This document shows, piece by piece, positions 18,025 to 25,473 of a stretch of 39,329 nucleotides of DNA. Position 1 is the stretch's first letter. Every line of letters starts with the position of its first letter. The stretch covers positions 1 to 39,329 of the forward strand of contig QYLO01000029.1 in assembly GCA_022766165.1 (NCBI GenBank), given 5' to 3'. The notes beneath the pieces were generated by a model. That model saw only the letters and a program-made list of their open reading frames with translations, had not been told where the DNA came from and searched no databases. The position numbers and the translations under genes were made by a program. This stretch comes from Candidatus Electrothrix gigas. GTDB taxonomy: Bacteria; Desulfobacterota; Desulfobulbia; Desulfobulbales; Desulfobulbaceae.

Positions 18025-18675
18025 TTACGGCACAACCCGATCTAGCTGCGAAACCTTACCAATGGCAACAAAGTTGTCCCCTTTACGGAAAACCTCATTA
18101 GCTTTTGGTATATACTGATATTTCTCATTGCCATTTCTCCGAACAGCAATCACCTGAATTTCAAAAGTGTTGGTCAAGTTCAGCTCCAACAGGGTCTTGC
18201 CTTCCCACTCCTCAATCGTGAACTCTTTGACTGCCATTGACTCATCAAAAGGTAGATAGTCAAGAAAACCAGGCATGGCAATACGACTGGCAATTTGTTT
18301 TGCAGCCATGAATTCCGGGATGACGATCTCATCCACCCCTATTTTATGAAGCAGTTTTTCATGATCCTGATGAATAGCCTTGACCCACACCTTGGGCACA
18401 CCCAGCTCCTTCAAAAACATGGAAATCATCACACTGGCCGCTATAGAATCGCCAACACTGACCAGCACATGCTGAAAGTCCTGGATACGTATCTGCTCCA
18501 GAGCCTCCCGGTTCATTGCATCCACCTGATAGACCTGCGTCAGGACATGTTGGGCATTTTTTACTTTTTCAGCATCTGTCTCCACTCCCAGTACCTCATG
18601 CCCAAGATCTACCAGGGTTTTTCCGAGCTGCAGGCCAAATTTACCTAAGCCGATAATACCTATTTGTAATTTCAT
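18025..18675 (-). CDS. ktrA: Potassium uptake regulatory subunit (KtrA/TrkA type)
   Basis: 216 residues, one RCK unit: an N-terminal Rossmann domain (IGIIGLGKFGLQLGKTLVDLGHEVLGVETDAEKV, GxGxxG motif) and a C-terminal RCK_C domain (about 135-216, FTIEEWEGKTLLELNLTNTFEIQVIAVRR). Half the length of E. coli TrkA, which is a tandem duplicate, so KtrA is the better name. These proteins form an octameric ring gated by ATP/ADP (and c-di-AMP in Gram-positives) on the cytoplasmic side of KtrB, encoded 13 bases upstream. Confidence 0.94.
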   Translation of the reverse strand: MKLQIGIIGLGKFGLQLGKTLVDLGHEVLGVETDAEKVKNAQHVLTQVYQVDAMNREALEQIRIQDFQHVLVSVGDSIAASVMISMFLKELGVPKVWVKAIHQDHEKLLHKIGVDEIVIPEFMAAKQIASRIAMPGFLDYLPFDESMAVKEFTIEEWEGKTLLELNLTNTFEIQVIAVRRNGNEKYQYIPKANEVFRKGDNFVAIGKVSQLDRVVP

Positions 18676-18688
18676 GATTACTCCACTA

Positions 18689-20062
18689 TCAACCCACTGA
18701 AAGTTTTTCTTCGGGCCGAGAAAAAAGAATTTTTGTTCGCATAGACTGTATAGAACCTAAAAGGACAAGAGGGCCGAGTCGACCGACAAACATAAGGAAC
18801 ATAATGATCACCTTGCCAGGAGGAGAAAGTTGAGCGGTCAAGCCTGTGCTCAAGCCTGCTGTGCCAAAAGCAGAAACTGTTTCAAAGAGAATTTCCAAAA
18901 ATTGTCCCCGTGCCTGAGTGTGAGGGATATTTCCGCCTTCTGTAACATCCAGGGCAATCAGACATAAAAAGATAATAGCTACTGAAAAAAAGAGCAGGGT
19001 TAAGGCTTTATTTACAGATTCCCGGTCAACAGCGTATTTACCGATGACAACTTGCTCTTGATCGGAGATCTGACCACGGATAAAGGCTGCAAGAATCCGA
19101 AAAGTAGTCACCTTGGTCCCTCCTGCGCAGGAGCCAGGTGCGCCACCGATAAACATCAGAAAAATCATAAAGACCAACGAGGCATTGGTCATACTTGCCA
19201 GATCCAATGAATTAAAGCCAGCTGTCCGGCAGGTTACTGACTGAAAAAGCGAGGTCAGGATGGCCTCATGCTGGCTGATTGTTCCCATGTGTCCCAAAAA
19301 TTCAGCACAATAGATATAGAGCCATCCCGCAAGGATGAGAAATAAAGAAGTTTGCACCACCACGGTGAAATGCCAGCTCGGCTGTATTTTTTGTTGAGGA
19401 TTTTTCAAGCGGGCCTGGAGAATATCCTTGCCCTCAACAATCACAGCAAAGCCAATCCCACCAAGGACAATAAGCGCAATAATGGTTAGATTCACCAGCC
19501 AATTGCTTTTATAGCCAACCAGACTGTCAGGGTGCAGGGAAAAGCCTGCATTACAAAAGGCGGAGACCGCATGAAATACGGCTGAAAAGGGTGAGAATCC
19601 TTTAGGATCAGCAAGAAACAGCAGCACAGCACCACAAAACTCTATAACCAAGGTCACGGTCACAATCTGGACGAGGAATTTCCCTAAGTGAAACAAAGAG
19701 TTATTGAACAGGCTCTGACCAACAGCAATCCGGTCAGTCAGTGATACCCTCTTTTTCCAGAGAAAAAACGTTAAACTGGAAAAGGTCATAATGCCGAGGC
19801 CACCCATCTGGATAAGCAGGAGGAGAACAGACTGCCCGGTTCGGGTAAACTCCTGACCAGTATCAGCTACTGCCAAGCCAGTCACACAGACTGCTGAGGT
19901 TGCTGTGAACAGGGCATCCAGCCAGGAAATGGCAGGGCCTTGGCAACTCAATGGACTATGCAGCAGCCAGGCACCAGCAATAATTGCTCCCAGAAAGAAA
20001 AAGACCGGAAGGGAGATCGGGGCGAAAATACTTCTGATTTTATTACGAAAGCTGATGTTCAT
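18689..20062 (-). CDS. ktrB: Potassium transporter membrane subunit (KtrB/TrkH type)
   Basis: 457 residues, hydrophobic throughout. The four pore-loop repeats of the superfamily of K+ transporters can be read: TSAVCVTGLAV, AVSAFCNAGFSLH, SVTCRTAGFNSLDL and TVSAFGTAGLSTGL, each with the key Gly of the selectivity filter; IGGAPGSCAGGTKVTTFRI is the conserved segment after the third pore. Length fits KtrB (about 450). With KtrA it forms a Na+-stimulated K+ uptake system. First gene of the minus-strand operon. Confidence 0.95.
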   Translation of the reverse strand: MNISFRNKIRSIFAPISLPVFFFLGAIIAGAWLLHSPLSCQGPAISWLDALFTATSAVCVTGLAVADTGQEFTRTGQSVLLLLIQMGGLGIMTFSSLTFFLWKKRVSLTDRIAVGQSLFNNSLFHLGKFLVQIVTVTLVIEFCGAVLLFLADPKGFSPFSAVFHAVSAFCNAGFSLHPDSLVGYKSNWLVNLTIIALIVLGGIGFAVIVEGKDILQARLKNPQQKIQPSWHFTVVVQTSLFLILAGWLYIYCAEFLGHMGTISQHEAILTSLFQSVTCRTAGFNSLDLASMTNASLVFMIFLMFIGGAPGSCAGGTKVTTFRILAAFIRGQISDQEQVVIGKYAVDRESVNKALTLLFFSVAIIFLCLIALDVTEGGNIPHTQARGQFLEILFETVSAFGTAGLSTGLTAQLSPPGKVIIMFLMFVGRLGPLVLLGSIQSMRTKILFSRPEEKLSVG

Positions 20063-20241
20063 TCCAATACTGAGGGATAAAGGGTGTGTTTTTCGACGCA
20101 GTTTGCGTGATGATTATACGGAGTATTTGCCTTGCCTGCAATGAGTGGCTGAAAATTTGTTGGGATCAGGAGGGCGATATTCTGCTGATCAGGAGTGTTT
20201 CCCATCAGAGAACACCATCATCCTGCCGAGAGACTACCTCC

Positions 20242-20472
20242 CTGTTCGCTGACAAACAAGCCCTGTTGTACAACAAAAGATTCTTCTTGATCAAAGAAGG
20301 AATCCTGATTATCCACAAAGAAGTCTTGATAAACAAGAGAAGAACTTTGTTTATCAAACAATGAGTGTTATTAATTAACGAAGAAGCATTTGATATTAAA
20401 GAAGAAATTCTGCTGAACAGACGGGGTATGTTCCTAAACAGTGAAGGAGTTTTATTGATCAATATAGCTTCG
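20242..20472. repeat. Degenerate 21-bp tandem repeat, about 11 units
   Basis: Eleven consecutive 21-base units can be aligned from 20242; examples are TTCTTGATCAAAGAAGGAATC (20284-20304, shown less its meaning in reading frame) and its diverged neighbours. Read on the plus strand every unit follows Leu/Phe-(Leu/Ile)-Ile/Asn-Asn/Lys-Lys/Glu-x-x; on the minus strand the matching heptad is (I/F)-x-(N/K/R)-x-x-S-L. The plus frame is broken by TGA at 20362-20364, and the open minus frame (20205-20462) has no ATG and no ribosome binding site. It fills the 563-base gap between ktrB and the next gene. Confidence 0.7.
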
Positions 20473-20531
20473 TTGTCTGCTGTTTAGGAAACGTGATTAG
20501 TCCAGTTCTGTTGCGTTCATGTTTTTTCTGT

Positions 20532-20558
20532 TTGACAAAGTACAGCAAATGCTTTAAT
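20532..20558 (+). promoter_or_regulatory. Candidate promoter of the unknown gene at 20626
   Basis: TTGACA (20532-20537), a 15-base spacer and TTTAAT (20553-20558). The spacer is short, but the position about 65 bases before the ATG is suitable. No operator was recognised. Confidence 0.4.
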
Positions 20559-20625
20559 GCTTATTTATTTTTCGCTGCAACTCCAGTTCATAAAAAGAAA
20601 AATTCTTTTCAAAGGAGGCCCGCTC

Positions 20626-21003
20626 ATGGCATTTCGTCGCAGATCTTCAAAAGTCATCACCGATGCCCTTGCACGCCTTGCCAATCTCAAGGCAATTGAT
20701 CCGAACCTGGATTTAGGCAATAATCTCAACGTTGCTACTTATGAAGCACAGATAAACAAGACCCAGCAATCCCAGAACACCTATAACGGGATACTTGCCC
20801 AGGCTGATGCGGCGGGCAATGATTTCAATGCGGATGAAAGGGAACTTCGTGATATGTCCTCGCAGGTACTCTCTGCTGTGAAGGTGAAATACGGCAGGGA
20901 CAGTAATGAATACGAGATGGCGGGCGGTAAGCGGTTGAGTGAAATCAACCGGCATCCGAATAAAGGCGGGAATAAGCCGGAGGATGAGGGGGAGAGTCGG
21001 TAA
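20626..21003 (+). CDS. Conserved small protein of unknown function
   Basis: 125 residues from ATG 20626 with a near-perfect AAAGGAGG (20611-20618); the frame is open further upstream but the ribosome binding site fixes this start. Basic N-terminus (AFRRRSSKVITDALARLANLKAID), then a mostly helical, Gln/Asn-rich middle (YEAQINKTQQSQNTYNGILAQAD), and a VKYGRDSNEYEMAGGKRLSEINR segment that reminds me of small proteins found in cyanobacteria and other environmental bacteria, none with known function as far as I know. Hydrophilic C-terminus, no signal peptide or membrane span. Its DNA is more GC-rich than the three genes that follow. Confidence 0.7.
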   Translation: MAFRRRSSKVITDALARLANLKAIDPNLDLGNNLNVATYEAQINKTQQSQNTYNGILAQADAAGNDFNADERELRDMSSQVLSAVKVKYGRDSNEYEMAGGKRLSEINRHPNKGGNKPEDEGESR

Positions 21004-21024
21004 GGGTTTTTCCCTCAATATCGG

Positions 21025-21083
21025 AATAAGTGGAAAATACCGCAACCTATTACAGTCAATAGCATGGAAAATTTCCACTTATT
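21025..21083. repeat. 12-bp perfect inverted repeat ahead of the HNH gene
   Basis: AATAAGTGGAAA (21025-21036) and TTTCCACTTATT (21072-21083) are perfect reverse complements separated by 35 bases. The pair lies between the unknown gene and the HNH nuclease gene. It could be an operator, a weak hairpin or the scar of an insertion; no T-tract follows, so it is not a typical terminator. Confidence 0.65.
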
Positions 21084-21123
21084 AATACTGTTATGTTTTC
21101 AGCCCCTCATTCTAGGAGCGCTT

Positions 21124-21822
21124 GTGGCGATATCCGATAAATCAATAAAGATACTTTGGTCAAATGCAGCAGGTCGCTGCTCGTTTTCTTCGTGCGGTGA
21201 AAAGCTGACAGTTGCGGAAGCAGCTGGATATGCGCCATATACGTTGGGCGAAATGGCACATATAAAAGGTAACAAACCTGGCTCGAATCGTTATGATGAG
21301 AACCAAACGGATAAAGAGAGGGATAGTTATGAAAACTTAATTCTACTATGCCCGACCCACCACACTTTAATTGATAAAGCCGAGAACGAAGAGCACTACA
21401 CAGTAGAAATGCTCCACGAAATGAAAGTTGAGCACGAAACAACAGTTGCAAATCGATTAGATCGCGTAAAAATCGAGGAAGTAGATCAACTGAAAGATCA
21501 GCTTTCTATTCTCTTGGCCGAAAACCATCAAGCTTGGGAGCAATACGGTCCTTTGTCTGATAACGCTAAAAAACACCCGAATAATGACGCAATTTACGCG
21601 TTATGGACATCATCTAGGCTCTCGATAATTGTTCCAAATAATCGTGAGGCAATGAAGTTGCTAATTGAAAATCGAGAGTTGTTTTTACGTTCTGAACAGC
21701 GAATCGTAAGTAAGTTTATATCTCATGTAGACAGCTATGAAAAATGGGTGAGGGATGAAATACCCTATCAAGCAGTGGTTGGCTTCCCGAAGGAATTTGA
21801 AGAGCTTATATTAGGAAGATAG
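21124..21822 (+). CDS. HNH endonuclease
   Basis: 232 residues from GTG 21124, preceded by AGGAG (21114-21118) at good spacing; an ATG at 21064 opens the same frame but adds a hydrophobic stretch unlike HNH proteins. An N-terminal HNH/ββα-metal nuclease domain is visible: zinc-type Cys19-x4-Cys24, AHI with His46, then ENLILLCPTHHTLID with Asn71, Cys76, His79 and His80. The HNH spacing recalls the nuclease half of Cap5-like effectors, but the C-terminal 140 residues (helical, rich in Glu/Lys) show no SAVED sensor and no other domain I can name. First of three genes ending at an attC site; the next gene starts one base after this stop. A defence or nuclease-effector role is an inference. Confidence 0.85.
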   Translation: MAISDKSIKILWSNAAGRCSFSSCGEKLTVAEAAGYAPYTLGEMAHIKGNKPGSNRYDENQTDKERDSYENLILLCPTHHTLIDKAENEEHYTVEMLHEMKVEHETTVANRLDRVKIEEVDQLKDQLSILLAENHQAWEQYGPLSDNAKKHPNNDAIYALWTSSRLSIIVPNNREAMKLLIENRELFLRSEQRIVSKFISHVDSYEKWVRDEIPYQAVVGFPKEFEELILGR

Positions 21823-21823
21823 T

Positions 21824-22234
21824 ATGCCTGCACATAACAAAGAATTTCCGTGGATGAGCTACTACGGGAACTACAATTTTTTTGAATCAAGGATGAGTGA
21901 GCACAGCAAGGTTAATTCGATTAGAAAGATCAATCCTAGCCTCTATCACATTGAGCGCTCAGATGGAGCGACAATAAGGGTGTTTATTTGCGAGTGTTAC
22001 TCGTTTGACGTTGCTGAATATATTGAGAGTTGCCAAGAGTTGGGTGAATTAGATGCAGTTATAATAAGCTCCAACTGGTGTGGGTATACTTTCGACGTAA
22101 AACGCCACTGCATGAGCGAACAAGTGGGCGTTTATGATATTGCCGGTTTTATGGCGGCACTTAACATGCCAAATTATTGGGAATATCTCACCAAATATGA
22201 AAGGGAGAAATTTAAAGAGAATGGCTGGAGTTAA
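21824..22234 (+). CDS. Protein of unknown function between HNH and nucleotidyltransferase genes
   Basis: 136 residues, starting ATG one base after the HNH stop, so coupled translation is likely. The middle has alternating strand/helix character: TIRVFICECYSFDVAEYIESC, then LDAVIISSNWCGYTFDVKRHC, then VGVYDIAGFMAALN. The N-S-x-W-x-G-Y-T stretch and the closing GVYDIAGFMAALN look like conserved features of a compact alpha/beta domain, possibly of the restriction-endonuclease-like type, but no clear D-(E/Q)xK motif is present. I do not recognise a named family. Cytoplasmic by composition. Confidence 0.65.
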   Translation: MPAHNKEFPWMSYYGNYNFFESRMSEHSKVNSIRKINPSLYHIERSDGATIRVFICECYSFDVAEYIESCQELGELDAVIISSNWCGYTFDVKRHCMSEQVGVYDIAGFMAALNMPNYWEYLTKYEREKFKENGWS

Positions 22235-22243
22235 TATGAAGCC

Positions 22244-22543
22244 ATGCTGATATATGGGTTTGGTTCATATTTTAAGTCAAGGAAGCCTTATAGAGACATT
22301 GACTTCCTGATAGTCCATGATTCAATTTCAAGTGAATCTTGCTTGAAGGCTATTAATGTTAAAAAAATAATACAGGAAGAAATTGTCGGGGCTAGTGTTA
22401 CTATCCTTTCAAAATCATCAGAAGAAGATTTTGACTTTATTAAGGTTTCAGAAGCTATTCTTTTAGGAACTGTGGATAAAGAAAAAGCTGAACCTTGCAT
22501 TGACGAAATTGTTCGGAAAACCATCCTGTTTAGACAAACATAA
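22244..22543 (+). CDS. Minimal nucleotidyltransferase-fold protein
   Basis: 99 residues. The pol-beta-type nucleotidyltransferase motif is clear: GFGS at residues 5-8 and D18-I-D20 in YRDIDFLIVHD. The third acidic residue expected on the following strand is not evident (GASVTILSK), so catalysis is uncertain. MNT-type proteins act as antitoxins that AMPylate a HEPN toxin, but no HEPN (RxxxxH) protein is adjacent. Only a weak ribosome binding site precedes the ATG; it begins nine bases after the previous stop. The TAA stop (22541-22543) is embedded in the left end of the attC site, as usual for integron cassette genes. Confidence 0.75.
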   Translation: MLIYGFGSYFKSRKPYRDIDFLIVHDSISSESCLKAINVKKIIQEEIVGASVTILSKSSEEDFDFIKVSEAILLGTVDKEKAEPCIDEIVRKTILFRQT

Positions 22544-22609
22544 CAAGCACATGTTGTCGGACTGGTTTTCCGCTGCGCTACAAACCAGCCGCAAATGCGG
22601 GCGTTAGGC
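22538..22609 (+). mobile_element. Integron attC recombination site
   Basis: The left end reads ACATAAC (R'' position) and the right end GTTAGGC (22603-22609), a perfect R' GTTRRRY box. Between them the strand folds as attC sites do: TAAC/GTTA, TTG(T)CGG against CCGCAA with an extrahelical T, an extrahelical A, then CTGGTTT against AAACCAG, capped by a TCCGCTGCGCTAC loop. The TAACAAGC...GCGGGCGTTA ends resemble attC sites of Vibrio and environmental integrons. The upstream gene's stop lies within it. No integrase gene or attI site is in the window, so this is a lone attC. Confidence 0.85.
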
Positions 22610-22705
22610 GCATCAATGCCCGGCGTTGAGCAGATTTAAGTTACAGGATGCGGAGATACGAAATGAAGAAAAGTTTATTTAACAAAATAGAATGAGATCA
22701 AAATC

Positions 22706-23164
22706 GTGAAGTATGTCGCATCATTGAAATACGGAGTGGTATTTAAAAAAGCCTTCTGCGACCCGGAAATTTTTACGGCGTTTGCCCAGGACATCATTGG
22801 TTTGCCCATTGAAATAGATCGTGTTGAAACGGAAAAAGAATTCGACCCTCCGGTGGGCTATGTGAAGCCCCGGTTCGATCTGTTTGCGGAAGACAGCAGG
22901 CACCGGACAGTTGTTGATATTCAGTACGCCAGAACAGGTGATCATTATGACCGTTTTCTGTATTATCACTGCGTCGCGCTTCTTGAGCAGATCGCAAAAG
23001 CTGAAAACTACCGTCCGCCGCTTAAAGTTTTCACTGTTGCTGTACTGACATCAGGAGATCGTCATCAGACAGCTGTCTCAATGACTGACTTCGACCCTCA
23101 CGACCTGGAAGGCAGACCGCTCCATGAAATTCCGCACAAGGTTATTTATTTATGCCGCTCTTAG
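22706..23164 (+). pseudogene. Truncated PD-(D/E)XK transposase-family (Rpn/PDDEXK_2) gene
   Basis: 152 residues from GTG 22706. MKYVASLKYGVVFKKAFCDPEIFTAFAQDIIGL and PRFDLFAEDSRHRTVVDIQYA (the D...(D/E)-x-Q/K nuclease core: Asp58 and DIQ) are typical of the Rpn/PDDEXK_2 family, as is DHYDRFLYYHCVALLEQIAKAENY. Family members usually run to 250-300 residues, and the segment LHEIPHKVIYLC normally continues; here a stop follows after two codons, so the C-terminal half is missing. Members promote RecA-independent recombination and are linked to transposons and phage defence. It directly follows the attC site and is probably decayed. Confidence 0.75.
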
Positions 23165-23594
23165 AAATCTGACATAATCAATAACATGTCAGGTTATCTA
23201 TTCCTAATTCAACGTTGGTAGTTTCACTTGCTGTCGCAAGCCAGAGCTTCCAACTCCAAAGGCGTAACTTCGGCCAGAGCTTGACCTAGATTTTTTTTTA
23301 CTTAAGCCGCAAGCACTGATATATGCTGGGCTTAATATATTTGTTGTGCAGCATGAATATATCTATCCTTCTGAAGGAAGATTAGATTAACATGTATTAT
23401 AATAGATTGTAAAGCACTGATTCCCTCCCCTTCCCCCTTATACACCGTATAAATCCGCTTCTTTTCCCCCTCACCAGTCAATCTCCTTGTCTTTTTGATT
23501 TTCCTACTGTACATTCAGCCTTTTTTTCTTAGCAAAAGATTAGCAAAAGAACAGGTGCGATCTTGCGCCTTTTTTATTTTTTACAGGAGCTATA
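23165..23594. other. Gene-free stretch with several inverted repeats
   Basis: About 430 bases with no convincing gene. It holds: CTGACAT/ATGTCAG (23169-23175, 23186-23192); a nested hairpin GTTGG...CTTGC-TGTC-GCAAG...CCAAC (23214-23254); two copies of GCCAGAGCTT about 30 bases apart; TTAAGCC/GGCTTAA with inner AGCA/TGCT (23302-23335); and a pyrimidine-rich run (about 23420-23500). It may contain the eroded remainder of the truncated gene upstream and the promoter of typA. Confidence 0.5.
23553..23582 (+). terminator. Hairpin with U-tract just upstream of typA
   Basis: AGGTGCGATCTTGCGCCT can form a short stem (two wobble pairs) followed by TTTTTTATTTTTT, ending only a few bases before the AGGAG of typA. 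It may terminate transcription arriving from upstream, or act as an attenuator in the typA leader. Confidence 0.45.
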
Positions 23595-25394
23595 ATGGAT
23601 CAGGATAAGATCAGGAATGTGGCGATTATCGCCCATGTTGACCACGGCAAAACCACATTGGTTGACAAGTTGTTTCATCAGAGCGGTATGTTTCGTGAAA
23701 ACCAAGAGGTGGCTGAACGCCTTATGGATTCCATGGATTTGGAGCGGGAACGAGGCATTACCATTGCCTCAAAAAATGGCTCTTACAGCTACGGCGAGTA
23801 TAAAATCAATATTATTGATACGCCAGGCCATGCTGATTTTGGTGGACAGGTAGAGCGTGTTATGCGCATGGCTGACGGGGTTGTCCTGCTGGTCGATGCC
23901 CAGGAAGGGCCTATGCCCCAGACCTTTTTTGTGGTTAAAAAGGCATTGGCTGCCAAGCTCCCTATTTTGGTGCTGGTCAATAAAATTGATAAGGACGGTG
24001 CCCGTTGTGAATGGGTCGTGGATGAGGTCTTTGACCTGCTGGCCCGCTTAGAAGCCCCTGATGAGACATTGGACTTTCCCGTACTCTACGGTTCAGCCAA
24101 AGAGGGCTACATGGTAAAAGATCCCGATGATCCCATTGTTCCTGGTCAGGGTATGGAGCTGATCTCTGAAATGATTGTCCAGCATGTTCCTCCGCCTCCT
24201 GGAGACCAAAACGCTCCATTGCAATTCCAGATTAATACCATTGATTACTCTCCTTATTTAGGCAGACTGGGCATTGGACGACTGGCCAACGGCACGCTGC
24301 GGCTCAATGAAAATATTGTGGTTGCCCGGCGTGACGGTTCTATCAAACCGGTTCGGATCACCAAAATTTTTGGCTTTGTCGGCGATGAGCAGGTGCCAGT
24401 GGACAGTGCCGGTGCCGGTGATATTGTTGCAGTGGCTGGTATGGAAGATGTGACTGTAGGCGTGACCTTTACTGACCCGGATAATCCTCAGCCTTTACCC
24501 CTGATTGAGATTGATCCGCCCACCATTTCCATGCATTTCATCCCAAATGACTCCCCCTTTGCTGGTCAGGATGGAAAATTTGTCACCTCCCGGCATCTGG
24601 AAGAACGCCTGAGCAAGGAAACCTTGGCAGATGTGGCCCTGCATGTGGAAGCACTGACCGATGGGGTTGGGTTCCGAGTTTCAGGCCGTGGTGAGCTGCA
24701 TCTTTCTATCCTGATTGAAAAAATGCGGCGAGAGGGATATGAGTTTCAGGTAACCCGTCCCCATGTTATTATGCGAGAAGAAGACGGCCAAACCATAGAA
24801 CCGTATGAATCGCTGACCGTTGACGTGGATGAAGAGTATCAGGGCGTGGTTATTGAAAAACTGGGTAAACTCAAAGGAGTCCTCAGCGACATGCAGGTGG
24901 AAAACGGGATGTCCAGGATGGTCTTTAAAGTCCCCACCCGTGGCCTGCTTGGTTACCGTTCCGAATTCATGACTGATACCCGAGGAATGGGCGTGATGAA
25001 CTATGTCTTTGCCGAATGGGGTCCCCATGCCGGTGAAATTCAAAATCGCCAAAACGGGGTCATGATAGTCAAGGAAAACTGCACCAGTGTGGCCTATGCT
25101 CTGTTCAACCTACAGGATCGGGGCATCCTGTTTGTTCATCCAGGAGAAGAGCTGTACAAGGGACAAATTATCGGGGAAAATTGCCGCACGGCAGATCTGG
25201 TCGTCAACCCGGCTAAAGGCAAGAAATTAACCAATATGCGGGCCTCGGGTTCGGATGAGGCGGTTATCCTGACCCCTCCCCTTGACATGAGCCTGGAAGA
25301 TTGCATATCATACATCAATGATGATGAGTTAGTGGAGGTAACCCCCCGGATTATTCGTTTACGCAAGCAAAAGGATGCCAAGATTCGAGCGTAA
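23595..25394 (+). CDS. typA: Ribosome-associated GTPase TypA/BipA
   Basis: 599 residues, normal length. A translational GTPase of the EF-G class that binds the 70S ribosome and aids 50S assembly and growth under stress or cold. Domain I carries G1 AHVDHGKTT, the RGITIASKNGS switch, G3 DTPGHADFGGQVERV, and G4 NKIDK; then come domain II (FQINTIDYSPYLGRLGIGRLANGTL), EF-G-like domains III and V (LSKETLADVALHVE, FKVPTRGLLGYRSEFMTDTRGMGVMNYVF), and the BipA-specific C-terminal domain (GKKLTNMRASGSDEAVILTPP). AGGAG precedes the ATG. Transcription may continue into the small ORF 80 bases downstream. Confidence 0.98.
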   Translation: MDQDKIRNVAIIAHVDHGKTTLVDKLFHQSGMFRENQEVAERLMDSMDLERERGITIASKNGSYSYGEYKINIIDTPGHADFGGQVERVMRMADGVVLLVDAQEGPMPQTFFVVKKALAAKLPILVLVNKIDKDGARCEWVVDEVFDLLARLEAPDETLDFPVLYGSAKEGYMVKDPDDPIVPGQGMELISEMIVQHVPPPPGDQNAPLQFQINTIDYSPYLGRLGIGRLANGTLRLNENIVVARRDGSIKPVRITKIFGFVGDEQVPVDSAGAGDIVAVAGMEDVTVGVTFTDPDNPQPLPLIEIDPPTISMHFIPNDSPFAGQDGKFVTSRHLEERLSKETLADVALHVEALTDGVGFRVSGRGELHLSILIEKMRREGYEFQVTRPHVIMREEDGQTIEPYESLTVDVDEEYQGVVIEKLGKLKGVLSDMQVENGMSRMVFKVPTRGLLGYRSEFMTDTRGMGVMNYVFAEWGPHAGEIQNRQNGVMIVKENCTSVAYALFNLQDRGILFVHPGEELYKGQIIGENCRTADLVVNPAKGKKLTNMRASGSDEAVILTPPLDMSLEDCISYINDDELVEVTPRIIRLRKQKDAKIRA

Positions 25395-25473
25395 ATATAT
25401 ACGGGAAAAAGGCAGGAGAAATAAGGAGGAGAAAGTGATACAGGATAAATACAGGAAGACAAGAGGATAAATA

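Noticed and set aside
20205..20462. Minus-strand 85-residue frame with heptad-like repeats
   Set aside because: It starts with TTG, lacks a ribosome binding site, and its repetitive sequence follows from the underlying 21-bp DNA repeat; recorded as a repeat instead.
22625..22631. GTTGAGC as a second attC R' box
   Set aside because: It fits GTTRRRY, but no matching left box or stem is present; probably chance.
23302..23335. Hairpin TTAAGCC/GGCTTAA considered as a terminator
   Set aside because: The T-run lies upstream on the plus strand and becomes an A-run on the minus strand, so neither direction gives a stem followed by U residues.
23332..23514. 60-residue minus-strand frame in the gap before typA
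   Set aside because: Low-complexity Lys/Glu sequence read from a pyrimidine-rich run; no ribosome binding site.
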